64,000 nucleotides of DNA from Actinacidiphila yanglinensis (GCF_900107965.1 NZ_FNVU01000016.1:124001-188000); one strand, 5' to 3'; positions 1-11,100 are shown, counted from the first letter of the stretch. Program-made: numbers and translations. Notes: generated by a model not told the origin, from the sequence alone.

Positions 1-1331
1 TGCGCGAGGACGCCGTAGCGCACCAGCGGAAGTGGCTGGTGGACGCCGCTGACCGCCGCGGCGATGTCGACGCCCGCCGCGGTCGCGCGCACCAGCAGCG
101 CCGGGTCGATCGGCGGCTCGAAGAGCGGCAGTTGGCGGAATGTGCCCTGCAGGTTGAGGCTATTGCGGATCTTGAAGAGGCGGTCGGCGACGGTGTCCCA
201 AAAGCCGAGCAGCGTGGGGTTGGGTGGCACGCAGAAGTACAGCGACGACCCCAGGCTGCGAAGCGGGCTGAGCGCCGCGCCGTCCGTGGCCTGCGGCAGC
301 GGCGCGTCGGCGAACGGGATCTCCGTCTCCAAGGACACCAGCGCGCTGCCGAACTCGCGCAGGTGCTCGCGAAGCGAGCGGTACGTCTGCGGTGCACCGC
401 CGCCGATCCGCGGCACCGCCTGCGGGCGGGGGCCGAGGAGGTTCGCGGCCAGGACGTACAGTTGCAGTGCCTCGTTGATGCTCTCGCCGGTGTCCTCGGC
501 GAACAGCGCGTCGCCCCAGTCGACAAGGTTCTGGAGGTAGGCCATGACGGCTTTGAACATGTACGCCGTCGGCCGGTAGCGGGCCACCAGGTGCGGCCGG
601 AAAGGGTTCTGGGCCCAGGCGTGGATGCTGTCGATGGTCTCCCGCCGCAGCCCTGGGTCGGCGCCGGTGACCAGATTGGTCAGCACCTGCTCGACGAGGC
701 GCACCGGTTCGGTCTGGAACGGCTTGACCTGCCAGAAGCGCTGCGGCGCCGGGCCGAGGCGCCCGGTTGTCGGGTCGAAGATGTGGTGGAACCACCGCTG
801 GGACTCCTCGTACCGCCGGTTGCGGCTGAGGTGGATGGCGATGGCCAGGGGCACGTGGTAGAAGAGTTCCCAGTTGTAGACGCTGTAGGCGCCCACCGAT
901 CCGAACTCCAACTCCGCGACTGGATGAAGCTTTTCGACGATCTCCGTTGGGGCGTACCCGTTCTCGTCGAAGAGTTCCTCGAACAGCACCGGACGCGGTC
1001 TGCCGTCCGGCAGCAGCGCGGGGACGCCCGGCGCATCCTCCTCGTATTCGGTGTCCGCGGCCTGGAGACCGGCCACCGACTTCTCGACGAGGCGGTCGAC
1101 GAGCTCGGACACATACGGGTGGAAGTGCGTGCCGAAGCGGTACGACATGCTTCGTGTGGTGGTGGTCACCCAATGGCCGTCGTCGTCCCTGACCTCCGGA
1201 CGGTCCGGCAGGGGCGTGCCCCCGCCGGGAGGAGGGGGCACGTCGATTCCGATGAGGGGGCCCCGGATCGCCGCCTCGGCACGGGCGTCGATCAGGCTGT
1301 GGAAGCCGCCGAGGCGGAGGTCGTCGTTCAC
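1..1331 (-). CDS. Tc toxin TcA, C-terminal part (second half of a split TcA; incomplete at window edge)
   Basis: This reads leftward off the window, so the C-terminus is missing; about 443 residues are visible. It carries the conserved C-terminal part of insecticidal toxin complex A subunits: FGTHFHPYV near residue 70, YNWELFYHVPLAIAIHLS and RWFHHIFDPTTG, NPFRPHLVARYRP, SINEALQLYVLAANLLGP, and FCVPPNPTLLGFWDTVADRL followed by RQLPLFEPPIDPALLVRA. In known TcA proteins this region is part of the pentameric pore shell that docks TcB. The start is GTG at 1331, whose last bases overlap the TGA of the upstream TcA part (GTGA), with GAGGAG eight bases before it, so translation is very likely coupled. 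In well-studied TcA proteins both halves are usually one chain; here the break falls just before the FHP segment. Family assignment is firm; whether the two chains assemble as one TcA is inference. Confidence 0.88.
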   Translation of the reverse strand, partial: MNDDLRLGGFHSLIDARAEAAIRGPLIGIDVPPPPGGGTPLPDRPEVRDDDGHWVTTTTRSMSYRFGTHFHPYVSELVDRLVEKSVAGLQAADTEYEEDAPGVPALLPDGRPRPVLFEELFDENGYAPTEIVEKLHPVAELEFGSVGAYSVYNWELFYHVPLAIAIHLSRNRRYEESQRWFHHIFDPTTGRLGPAPQRFWQVKPFQTEPVRLVEQVLTNLVTGADPGLRRETIDSIHAWAQNPFRPHLVARYRPTAYMFKAVMAYLQNLVDWGDALFAEDTGESINEALQLYVLAANLLGPRPQAVPRIGGGAPQTYRSLREHLREFGSALVSLETEIPFADAPLPQATDGAALSPLRSLGSSLYFCVPPNPTLLGFWDTVADRLFKIRNSLNLQGTFRQLPLFEPPIDPALLVRATAAGVDIAAAVSGVHQPLPLVRYGVLA

Positions 1332-4300
1332 TGGTTGCGCTCCTCGAGTCGCATCGCCCGGAGGGACCGTACGGCGACCGCCGGGTCGGGACCGTCTCCC
1401 GGATCGCCGACGGCCCCGTCGAACGCGAGGAATCCGGCGCCGCCCACCACCCGCAGCCCGGCCCCGGCGAAAGTGTCCGTGTCCGTGGGATGAAAGCGCA
1501 CCCGTGCGCCGGCCAGAAATCCGGAGGCCACCGGGCGCCCGGCACCCACCGGGGCTTTTCTGCCATCGCCACCGACAACCCGGCTGGCCCCATCGGCCAT
1601 GACCTTGCCAGCCGTCTCGGGCCGCGCCTGCAGCCGCCCGGACCCCGGACTCCCGGAACCTTCCGAGTCAATACCGACCGACGGCGGCATCATGACCTCG
1701 ATGCCACCGCGCTCCCCTACAATCCGGTCGTCGTAGGAGAGGACGGTTACCGGGTTCACCAGCCAGTCCTGCCCGTGCTGTGCCGCAACGGTGGCGCGCG
1801 GGTCGATCCCCTCCCGCCAGTCCGGCCGCGGCCCGGGATCAGGCTGCTGCTCCTCCTTGGGCGGCGGGAGAAGGTCGCGCAGGAAGGGCCGGATCGGCGG
1901 CAGCATCCTGGGGTGTGGGTGTAGCGGTGGCTCCTCCTCCTCCGGGTGAACCGGGTCCCAGATCGCCCATCTGCGCCATTCCCGGACGCTCACCTCCGTC
2001 GCCGTGGGCTCCACATGGAAGGTGTTCATGTCATCTGAATAGAAGAACGGCAGCTCGGTTTCGCCGCCGCCGCCCCAGTACCCCTGTGGCATGGTCCGGA
2101 GGCTGTATGCGCGCGGTGGAGCGGCGAGAACGACCCTAGGCACCGTGGTGGTGGTGGACGTGGTCGTGTCCCCCTCCTCGACATCGATCTGCTCGGGGAA
2201 CCTGGCCGTCAGGGGTTCTCTGTCAGCGACGCAGCGCGTTCCGTACCGCCTGTTCGAAACGGTGTCGTAGGGCGAAGAGATGGGGTATTCCAGCTCGACC
2301 AATCTTGGGGGCGCCTGACGGCTGCCAACGCGCAGGCCCCAAAATGCCACAGCGCCCGTCAGAACGATGTCGACTTCCTCGCCGTTGGCGAACGGCACGA
2401 TCTGGATCTTCGCTGGGTCGACGCCATCCGATCCGCTGATCCGGTTGTCCGCCGCGAAGCCGCTACTCGCCACCTTCGTCCAGGTGCCGCGAACGTACTC
2501 GCTCCAATGCAGGTTCATCCGCAAATAGCGATTTCTCTGGGCACCACTTGCCAACTGCGACATGCGGGCCTGGGCGAGCGGCGGGTCGCCCGACCCCACC
2601 GGCAGGCTGGCCGTGGACGGGTCCCCCTCCAAAGTGAACGTCACCCAGAAGAGGTTCAGGCGCCCGCGCCACACGATCGCCGCCAAATGGTCATCCCCGG
2701 CCTGGATGTCCAGGGGAATGGGTTCCCATGGTGTCCACATGTGGTTTGCATAGCGCCGGACGAAGTACCTGTGCGGGGCGCTGTATGTGCGGCCGACGAC
2801 GTGCAACACGCTGGTGCCAGCGCTCGGCGGACGCTTTTCCTCGGCCATCGCGACGATGTCGAGCCTTGCGATGTCCTGCAGGCCGTGCAGGTAGGCCACG
2901 AAAGCGTCCTCGACGGCGTCGTCGCCGAGGTCGCTCTGCAACAGCCCTCCTTCCAACTGCCGGAACAGATGGGTCTTGTCATCCCGGAACTCGGGCCAGA
3001 GGTAGTTCTCCGGCCACAGGAAGACCTTCCGGTTCGCCTCCCACACCCGGTAGCGCTTCATCCAGGCCCACACGTCCCCGTCGATCACCGACGGGTCGAC
3101 GCGTTCTTCCAAGCCGAGCAGACAGCGCTGGACGAAGGTCTGCACGGACGAGATCGCGAGCCGCAACCGCGAGGTCTGGACGACCGGCTCAGTGCCCGGG
3201 TCGAGCAAGAAGTGCTCGAACAACGCCTCCGTGTGCGGGAATTCGCCGAGGTGTCCGACCCGGGCGACCAGCGCGTCGCGGCGCAGCCGGCGCAGCCGGT
3301 CGGAGATGGGCGCCGCGGCTCGCGGCCAGGTCTCTGGGCCGACGCGCGAGCGTGCAGCGTCGCGCAGGCCCCGGGCCGCATTCGCATCGGGCCCGGGTGC
3401 CGCCCAGGCCCTCGAGGCAGGGGCCGCGGCGCCGGACGGGGCGGTGCCGAGCAGCGCGCGGATCGGGGCACCGACGCACGCCGTGATCCGCACGGCGTCG
3501 ACGAGCCGGGCGAGGTCCGCGGGCCGGCGCAGCGCGGGGATAAGGGTGGTCTGGACGTCGGCGTCGACGCTGCTCGCGGGCGTGGTCAGGTCGAGGTGCG
3601 CGGCCAGGGCAGCAACCGAGTCCGGCTCGGTCCCGGTCAGCCGGGCCAGGAGCGCGCAGAAGTCCTCGACCAGTTCCGCGGCCAGGGCGTCCCGTGCGCC
3701 ATCGTCCAGGGGCCCGGTGGCGCGTTCCGCCGCGGCAAACAGCTCGGGCAGGCGGCCGGGCCCGGCCGCCACGTCGGTGCGCAGCCGGGTGTAGCGGATC
3801 AGCGCGAGGATACCGCTGTACGCCTGCCGCGGCGCCGCGGCCGCCTCCGGCGCCGTCGGGTCGACCAGGGCGAGGGGCAACGTGTCGGCGTCGAAGCCGC
3901 CGAAGTCCTCGGGATGGGCGGACGCGTACCGCAGTTCGTCGACGGACAGGCCCAGGGCGGTGGCCAGGAAGACGATTTTGCACAGTCGGGTGTGAGCCCG
4001 CGGCAGCCGGTCGGGCGCCTCGGTGTCGAGGTAGGCATCGAGCAGGCGCGTGCCGGGCGCATCGGGGGCGCTGATCAGCGCCGGTTCGGTCAGGAGTGCG
4101 GCGGCCGTGGCTGGTTCGATGCCGAAGGCGGTGGCGATCGCCCCGATCGCGAAGGCGGTGACGGCGCTGCGCTGCACGGCCGGTGCCAGGGTTGCCGCGA
4201 GCCGCTCGCGGGCGGCGGGGTCCAGGCGCGGCACCGGCGCGGCACCGCCCGGTCCCGTGTCCGGGAAGACGACGGGCAGGTCCGCGTCGGCGAGGAACAG

Positions 4301-7300
4301 CGCCTCGGGGTTCTGCGCCGCGGCGGGGACGAGGTGGTCGGCGCGGAAGGCGTCGCGTTCCGGGGCGTGGGGGGCCGCGTTCCAGAGCCGGAAGAAGGCC
4401 TCGACCGCGGACGGCGGCAGCAGCAGCGCGAGTTGCGCCGCGATGCGGTCGTCGGTGTAGGCGGCGGGGTATGCCGGTGCGGCGTTCTCCGCGCGCAGTT
4501 GCGGGACGGTCTTGGCGAAGGCCGCGCCGATCGTCTCGGCCGACGCCGGATCGGTGGGCGCGGTTGCGTGCGGCCCGTCGGGATCGACGTCGTGGAGCAC
4601 CAGGTAGCGCATGTCGGCGACGTCGCATCCGCTGCCGTCCAGCAGTGCGGCGTCGTTCTGGAACCGCAGGGTGGCCAGCAGCGGTTTGTCGTCTTTGCCG
4701 GTGAAAGCGGTGAAGGGACTCGCGCCCGACACTGCCTTGAGGGCGATCAGGTCGCGTACCGGCATGGCCAGCGCCTCGGCAAGAACCGCGTAGCGGTGGA
4801 GCACGGACACGGCCCGGATCGTGAGGGGTGTCGCCTCGGCGAGCCCGGCGTCGGCCAGCACGGCGTGCATCTCGGCCGCAGACAGGCCCAGCGCACTCTG
4901 CAGTGCGGGAAGGTGTCCGCCGACCGTCTCGCCCGAGACGGTCAGGAAGGCACCGAGCGGGTGGTCGAACACCTCGTCCTGGCCGAGGACGTCGCGGGTG
5001 AGGAACAGCCGTGCGTACAGCGGGGCCACGCCAGTGGTGGGGACGTCGGTCCACAGCGTGACCAGGCGCTCCCGGTCGACCGTGCCGTCGGCCCGTTCCC
5101 GCAGGGTCTCCACATGCGACAGGCAGGTCAGCGCGAGGCGCCATGCGGCCGCCGACCGTGCGGGAGTGGCCTCGCCGGTCGGCTGGGGGAAGAACGCGCA
5201 CAGCGCCCGGTCGGTCTCCGCGGTCGACCATTTGAGGCTTGTGCGCAGCCGGACGAACAGGTTGAGCCGCATCAAGTCGGCCGCGGCGACGGGCCGATCG
5301 GCGCGGTCGGCGTAGCGGAGGGTCACGGCGTCGAAGTCGGAGGCGGAGCCGGCCGACCACAGGAGCAGGATGCCGGTGAGGGTGTCGTCGACCGCCCAGG
5401 CCCGGACCTTGGCCCGGAGGTCGACTCCGGTCGCGGCGGACGCCTTGTCCAGTGCCGCGGCGGTGGCGCGCACGGCGAGGGCCACGTCGCGCTCGTCGGC
5501 GGTCACCGTCGCCAAGTCGCAGGTGAGCAGGACCTCGTGCGCGGCGAGGGTGACGATGTCCGCGACGTCGAGGCCGATCCGGCGCAGCAGTTCGACCGCA
5601 GGCAGACGGGGGTTGACGAATCCCGTGCGAATCAGGTCGACGAAGTCCTCGTAGTCGACCCCGAGTCGGCGGGCCAGGGATTTGGCGGTCGCGAGCCCCT
5701 TGCGCGCGCTCGCGTCGTCCAGGTGGCCGTAAAGCATGTACCACGCGGTGCGTTTGACGGGGTCGGTGTTGGTGTACAGCCCGGTCTCGGCGGGCGAGAG
5801 TCCGAGGTGTTCGACGGCCACTTCGAAGGCGCCATACCCAGTCCCGTCGGCCGGGGCGTCGTCGGGGACGCGCAGTGTGTCGAGGAGTCGCCAGAAGGAG
5901 ACGCCCGCGGCCTCCAGGTGGGCGCGCACGGTTTCCGTCCACAGGTCGAACGGAAGCGGCCGCGGGTACACCGCGTCGGCCAGGTCTCCGTAGGCGGCTT
6001 CGATGACGAAGCGGGGCTCGGCGAGCAGTTCCTCGGTGGTCTCGGTCGTGGTGTTGCGGACGTCGTCGGGCCCGAGGCGGCCGCCGCCGGCGATCCAGAA
6101 CTCGAGGACCTCGTTGACGATGTCGATGTAGGGCAGCGCGATATGGGTGTTCTCGCAGCTGAGTGCCAGGTTGGGAAGATCCGGGCGGCGCTGGGTCAGC
6201 ACGTCGTACGGCGTGTCGGTGCCGCCCGGGTACGGCACGCCCGGGTGGGTGCTTTTGTAGCGCGCGAGGGTGGCGGCCCAGTTGTCTGTGTCGATGTCGA
6301 GGAAATCGAGCAGGTCGACGAGGTATGCCGCCGGGCTGAGTACCGACCGGCACTCCACGCAGGCACAGAAGTCCACCGAGCCGAAGAGTTTCTCCAGGGT
6401 GGGGACGGCTTCGGAGATGCCCTGCTTGGCCGTGTCCAGCGCGTCCGCGGCGAATTCACCGCGCGGCGCGGTGGCCAGGGTCGCCGGGGTGGCGTCTAGT
6501 TGGCGCACCCCGGTGATGAAGTTGAGGGTGACCGCGTGTACTTGCTGCGCCTTGCTGTACACCAGCCGGGCTTCCAGTTCCGACGGGAACGCGTCGGCGT
6601 GGCAGGCGAGGAACTCCTCTTGGGGGAGGGCTGCGATATCACGCGCCGAGGTGAAGCCCGCCTCGGTCACCGCGGCCAGAGCGGCGTCGGACGGGGTGAT
6701 CTGGTGCAGTCGGACGAGCTTTCGCAGGCCGTCGAGGGTCGTCCGGTCGTCGTCCGGCAGTTGCCCGCTCACCTCGGGGTTGTCGCGGAGGAACGCGTGC
6801 ACGGGCGTGACGCCGAGCATGAAGCCTTTGTCCGCGGCGGACCGCAGGAACGCGGCGACCGGTGCGGCAACGTCCCGTTCGCCGTGGCGCAGCGGCACGG
6901 CCCCGGACTCCAGCAGGCGGGTAGCCACCTCGGTCGGGTACGCGATCCGCAGGCGCCGCGCCGCCTCCTGTGCCAGCTGCGGGCGGGCGGCCTCGGGGAC
7001 TCCGACGTCGGCGAGTCGCTCGGTCCAGTTCTCCGCAATATGCAGGTCGTGTTCGCTGACCAGGGTGCCGAGGTCGTCGGTGTCGCCCAGCGCGGCCTGG
7101 AGGCTGGCCACGAGGGGCGCGTTGTTGAGGGTCAGGGCTGCGAGCTTGCCCTGGGTCCGCAGTTTACGGATCGCCTGCTCCGAGACCCCGTTGGCCGCCG
7201 CCGCGTCCCACAGGCTCCCGCCGTCGCGGTCGAGCAGCGCCCGCTCGAATCCGGCGCGCTCGACGCCGGGCAGGTCCACGAGGTCCAGCAGTTCCGCGGG

Positions 7301-8086
7301 CGTCGAGACGGTGCCGGGGACCCGCGAGGTCATCCGCACCGAGCCGGCAAACGACGCGAACGCCGCGGCGGACGCCTCGAGTTCCCCGTCGTCGAAGGCG
7401 ACGATCCCGGCGTCGCGGGCGCGCTTCAACGCCTCGGTGGCCTCGGCGGGCGGGCGCCGGGCGAGCAGGGCGGGCTCGGTGGGCAACCCGGCGCGGAACA
7501 TCGCGTACAGGGTCTTGGCCGAGAGTCCGGCCGAGCCCCCGGTCCTGACCTGGGTGGCCTGCTTGGTCGAGCCTTCGGTACTGACCTGTGCGGCCTGCTG
7601 ATTGGGCTCGGCCGCCACACGCTCGGCCTTGGCGACCAGTGCGAGCAGCCGGCTGTCCCAGCCGGTCGCCTGGTGCAGGACCCCGAGGTCCTGGCGGCCG
7701 CCCCGCTCCCGCGCCTTCGCCAGCTCCGTGACAGCCAGGTCCGCGCGCTCGGTCAAGGCGGCGACCAAGCGGTCGTACTCGGGTACGAGCGGCCTCAGAT
7801 CCCGCGGGGCGACGAGGTTCACCGGTTCGCGCGTGCGTCCGTCCAGCGAGTCGGCAAGCCTGACAGTGGCCGCACCGTCGTCCGGAACGGCGTGCACCTC
7901 GTAGAGCCCGCCGGGTGCGAGGGCGTCCAGCGGGAACGCGTAGTCTCCGACGCCGTCGGTGGTGACGTCGGCCGCCTCCGTCAACACCCCGGCAAAGCCG
8001 CGCCGGAACAGCCGGAGGGCCAACCCGTCCGCGTGAACACCGTCCTGAAAGTAGATCCGCCCGCGGAGCGCCAGTGGTTCAGGCAT
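1328..8086 (-). CDS. Tc toxin TcA, N-terminal and central part (2252 aa)
   Basis: This is the first half of a TcA pore-forming toxin subunit. Near residues 560-600 it has the VRP1 (Salmonella virulence plasmid A protein) signature: LEKLFGSVDFCACVECRSVL, then SPAAYLVDLLDFLD. Around 1650-1720 it has the ABC-toxin/neuraminidase-like block with WAWMKRYRVWEANRKVFLWP, ENYLWPEFRD and FRQLEGGLLQSDL, followed by the RYFVRRYANHMWTPWEPIPL segment. The N-terminus resembles a small beta-sandwich rather than the helical start of classical TcdA1. The end is rich in Pro and Glu and then Gly and Ala, before the stop that overlaps the next gene. ATG 8086 is preceded by GGGAGAGGG. It lies 18 bp after the TcB-TcC gene on the same strand. 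Gene order (TcB-TcC first) and the split at the C-terminal third are unusual. No signal peptide is visible, as expected for Tc toxins. Confidence 0.88.
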   Translation of the reverse strand: MPEPLALRGRIYFQDGVHADGLALRLFRRGFAGVLTEAADVTTDGVGDYAFPLDALAPGGLYEVHAVPDDGAATVRLADSLDGRTREPVNLVAPRDLRPLVPEYDRLVAALTERADLAVTELAKARERGGRQDLGVLHQATGWDSRLLALVAKAERVAAEPNQQAAQVSTEGSTKQATQVRTGGSAGLSAKTLYAMFRAGLPTEPALLARRPPAEATEALKRARDAGIVAFDDGELEASAAAFASFAGSVRMTSRVPGTVSTPAELLDLVDLPGVERAGFERALLDRDGGSLWDAAAANGVSEQAIRKLRTQGKLAALTLNNAPLVASLQAALGDTDDLGTLVSEHDLHIAENWTERLADVGVPEAARPQLAQEAARRLRIAYPTEVATRLLESGAVPLRHGERDVAAPVAAFLRSAADKGFMLGVTPVHAFLRDNPEVSGQLPDDDRTTLDGLRKLVRLHQITPSDAALAAVTEAGFTSARDIAALPQEEFLACHADAFPSELEARLVYSKAQQVHAVTLNFITGVRQLDATPATLATAPRGEFAADALDTAKQGISEAVPTLEKLFGSVDFCACVECRSVLSPAAYLVDLLDFLDIDTDNWAATLARYKSTHPGVPYPGGTDTPYDVLTQRRPDLPNLALSCENTHIALPYIDIVNEVLEFWIAGGGRLGPDDVRNTTTETTEELLAEPRFVIEAAYGDLADAVYPRPLPFDLWTETVRAHLEAAGVSFWRLLDTLRVPDDAPADGTGYGAFEVAVEHLGLSPAETGLYTNTDPVKRTAWYMLYGHLDDASARKGLATAKSLARRLGVDYEDFVDLIRTGFVNPRLPAVELLRRIGLDVADIVTLAAHEVLLTCDLATVTADERDVALAVRATAAALDKASAATGVDLRAKVRAWAVDDTLTGILLLWSAGSASDFDAVTLRYADRADRPVAAADLMRLNLFVRLRTSLKWSTAETDRALCAFFPQPTGEATPARSAAAWRLALTCLSHVETLRERADGTVDRERLVTLWTDVPTTGVAPLYARLFLTRDVLGQDEVFDHPLGAFLTVSGETVGGHLPALQSALGLSAAEMHAVLADAGLAEATPLTIRAVSVLHRYAVLAEALAMPVRDLIALKAVSGASPFTAFTGKDDKPLLATLRFQNDAALLDGSGCDVADMRYLVLHDVDPDGPHATAPTDPASAETIGAAFAKTVPQLRAENAAPAYPAAYTDDRIAAQLALLLPPSAVEAFFRLWNAAPHAPERDAFRADHLVPAAAQNPEALFLADADLPVVFPDTGPGGAAPVPRLDPAARERLAATLAPAVQRSAVTAFAIGAIATAFGIEPATAAALLTEPALISAPDAPGTRLLDAYLDTEAPDRLPRAHTRLCKIVFLATALGLSVDELRYASAHPEDFGGFDADTLPLALVDPTAPEAAAAPRQAYSGILALIRYTRLRTDVAAGPGRLPELFAAAERATGPLDDGARDALAAELVEDFCALLARLTGTEPDSVAALAAHLDLTTPASSVDADVQTTLIPALRRPADLARLVDAVRITACVGAPIRALLGTAPSGAAAPASRAWAAPGPDANAARGLRDAARSRVGPETWPRAAAPISDRLRRLRRDALVARVGHLGEFPHTEALFEHFLLDPGTEPVVQTSRLRLAISSVQTFVQRCLLGLEERVDPSVIDGDVWAWMKRYRVWEANRKVFLWPENYLWPEFRDDKTHLFRQLEGGLLQSDLGDDAVEDAFVAYLHGLQDIARLDIVAMAEEKRPPSAGTSVLHVVGRTYSAPHRYFVRRYANHMWTPWEPIPLDIQAGDDHLAAIVWRGRLNLFWVTFTLEGDPSTASLPVGSGDPPLAQARMSQLASGAQRNRYLRMNLHWSEYVRGTWTKVASSGFAADNRISGSDGVDPAKIQIVPFANGEEVDIVLTGAVAFWGLRVGSRQAPPRLVELEYPISSPYDTVSNRRYGTRCVADREPLTARFPEQIDVEEGDTTTSTTTTVPRVVLAAPPRAYSLRTMPQGYWGGGGETELPFFYSDDMNTFHVEPTATEVSVREWRRWAIWDPVHPEEEEPPLHPHPRMLPPIRPFLRDLLPPPKEEQQPDPGPRPDWREGIDPRATVAAQHGQDWLVNPVTVLSYDDRIVGERGGIEVMMPPSVGIDSEGSGSPGSGRLQARPETAGKVMADGASRVVGGDGRKAPVGAGRPVASGFLAGARVRFHPTDTDTFAGAGLRVVGGAGFLAFDGAVGDPGDGPDPAVAVRSLRAMRLEERNQ

Positions 8087-8104
8087 GGCCCGCCCTCTCC
8101 CTGC

Positions 8105-11100
8105 TCACTTTTTGAATGTCTTGATCTGAATGTCCGGATACTTCTCATGCAGCAAGTTCTCAAAGGCCCCGGCGTTCTCCTCGCGCACCATCCACTCAAG
8201 GGCGAGACCATGCTGCTTGGCGATCGCCGACTGCGCGCCGGCCTCATCGAGGAGCGCTTTCGCTGCGCTCTCGGATCCGATCTCGATGAGGAACTGGTAC
8301 TCGTCCTTGACGTCTCCCAGCGTCCGGCTCTCCGGGTCGAATTTGTCGAACTTGCGTCCATCGAGCTCGAACTCCTCGATATAGGCTTTACCTTCGCGGA
8401 ACCTGATCGACTTTCCGGAGTAGGCGGACTGAATCTCAAGCGATGTCATCGAGCCGGGCTTCTTGGCGTTTCCGGTCCACCTGCGCGCAACTTCGATCCA
8501 GCGCCCGCCGACCGGCCAGTCAGCAGGCGTCGAGGACTGTCCGGCCTTCGGCATGCGCGACTGGTTCGGTCCCCCCTTGGCCGCGGATGGTTCAGGCTTG
8601 GCTGGCTTTGTGCCCCCGGTCGCGGCTGCCGGCTCAGGTTCCTTCTCAGTCACCTTCGGCTTCTCCTTGGGTTTGGAGGCTTCCAAAACCGGCACTCCGC
8701 CCACGGGGATTGCTGGCGCCTGGGGCGCCACGACCGGCCCGCCGCCGACCGGCGCGAGACCCCCACCTGCTCCCGGGCCGCCCTTGCCCCCGGACGTAGC
8801 AGCCATGGACACGGCGTTCAGCAGCACGGTGACGGCCTCCGCGTCCCGCTGAGCGCGTTTTGCGGTGAACGACTGGTTCGGAGCATCCAGCTTTCCCATG
8901 CTTTCCAAGGTCCCGATGAAGCCAAAGGAATTGTCACGCACGAGCGCCTTCGTGAATTCGATTCCGTATTCGTGGTCTTCTACAAATTGGTCACGCGCCT
9001 TGTTGATCTTAGCTGCGCCCGGGACCCACGCCGGGACGTCCAAGCCCCCGTCCGGGTCGACCCGGCTGGTGGGACTTCCGCTGCAGTAGGCGTAGGAACT
9101 GATACGGCGATGGGCGTCGAACAGCGGCTCGCAGCTTGTCCATCTACCGAGCCAGGGCGCGTAGTAGCGGGCGCCGTGATAGGACAGGCCGGACTCCTCA
9201 TCGCGCTCCTTCCCCGTGAACCGGTAGCGCTTGGGGGCCTGGACGGCCGCGGCGACCGCTTGGTAGGCGGTGCTTCCGTAGGGGTGGTACTCCTCGTAGG
9301 AGATCACTCGTGCGCGGTCGTCCAGCTCTACCGCCGCCGAGCCCAGGTGGTCCGCAAGCTGGTAGCGGGTCAGCCTCTCGGGGCCGTTGTCCGTGCCCTT
9401 GGTGCGGGTCTCGACCAGGGCGACCCGAGCCGCGTCGTCCATCACGTGGAGCGTTTCACGTTCGAGGGTGACCGTGGCGCCGTCCTGGCCGTACTCGCGG
9501 TACACCTCGACCGCGCCAAGGTAGATCCGTTCGCGCAGCCGTGTCGGCGTGCCCCCCTCGGCCGCGAACCGTTCGGTCACCTTGCGGACTCGCTGCCCGG
9601 ACGCGTCGTAGACGTAGTACGTGGTCTCCGGGGTCCCGGAGTTCACGGCTTGCGTCGAGGTCGCCGCGAGCCGGTCGCGGTGATCCCACCGCATCAGCGT
9701 CGTGTGCGGCATCGCCGTCGTGTTGCCGTGCGCGTCGTACGCGAAGCTCTTCCGCACGTCGCCGATGTCGGTCGTCGACAACCGGTTGCCGACCGTGGCC
9801 GGTTCCAGCGCGCTCCGTTCCCGGTACTCGTAGGTGCGGGTCCATCCCCGGTCCCCGCCGGAGACGTCGGTCGACTGGTGCTCCAGGCCGCGCAGGTTGC
9901 CGACCGCGTCGTAGGTGTACCGCTCCCGGTAGCTGCCCATCGCCTTACCGTCGCCGGGGTGGACCTGACCGACGCGGGGCGCGTCCGTCCAGCTGGCGGG
10001 CACCGGATCGGCGGTCTGGCCTAGGTGTTCGCGCCCGGTCGCCTCGATGAGCCGGTACACCGCGTCGTAGACGTACCGCATGCCGGGCTCGATGCGCTGG
10101 TTCCGGAAGAAGACCGCCTGCTGCGCGTCGTCGCGGATGTGGGTGGTGTTCCCGGCCGCGTCGTAGGTGTACGACAGGTACTGAACACCGCACGGCGTTT
10201 CGCCCGGCGCGGGGCAGTCGTCGGGGAACCCCTCGCGGATGGTGTTCAGGCGGGTCAGCCGGAACGTCAGGGGGTCGTAGCGGTATTCGGTCCGAACCCC
10301 GTTGCCAGAGGCAATGCGGGTGCGGCGCCCCTTCGCGTCGTAGGCGATCTTCTTCACGAACCACGTCTCGGCGAGGGCGCCGCGTACCTGGGCCGCCACT
10401 GACTCCAGCTGGCCCGCTTCGTTGTACCCGGGCGTGAGCCGGGTTCCGTCCGGGAGCGTGATCGCGATCGGGCGTCCGAGAGCATCGTGACGCATCTCGG
10501 TACCGAACGCCGGGCCGTCCCACTGCGGTGGGCGCGACCAGTCCGGCGTGCCGCGGTAGTCGGCGGCGAGTCGCCGCTCACTGCGCACGAGGTTGCCGGT
10601 GAAGTCGTACCGCGCGTGCGTGACGGCCCCGGCGCCGTCGAACGCCTGGTGCACCTGCCCGCGCAGGTTTGCCGCCTCCGCCGCGGCGGCTCCTCCGGGG
10701 TGTCCCGGGTCGTCGCCGTAGGTCGTCCGCTCGGCCATCACCTCTGCCGCGGCCCCCGCGCGGCGGAGGAACACCCCTGTGGGCCGGCGAAGTTCGTCGT
10801 AGGTGATACGCAAATCATTGCGCAGGGTGTTCCAAGTACGAACGGATTCGCCCTCGCAGTCGTCGAGCGACCAGCGGGAGCCGCTGTCCATGCCGGCGCC
10901 GTGGATCCGGTTGCCGAGCATGTCGTACTCGTAGCGCATCACAAGTTGCCCGCGCGCGTCGCGGACTTCGCGTTCGTTGCCCTGGACGTCGTGGTCGACC
11001 CGGGTGGCGTGCTGCTCGGTCGTGGTGGCGCCGTCGCGGACATGGCGGTTGACGGAGAGGGTGAGGAAGGTGACGCCGAGGCAGTCGGTGAACGCGGACG

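Noticed and set aside
2507..6499. Very long open frame on the plus strand opposite the TcA gene
   Set aside because: It is a by-product of high third-position GC on the opposite strand; the product is low-complexity and has no family motifs, whereas the minus strand shows clear TcA domains.
6500..10024. Long plus-strand frame opposite TcA and the toxin tip
   Set aside because: Crosses the boundary of two real genes, has Gly/Arg/Val-rich text and no recognisable domain.
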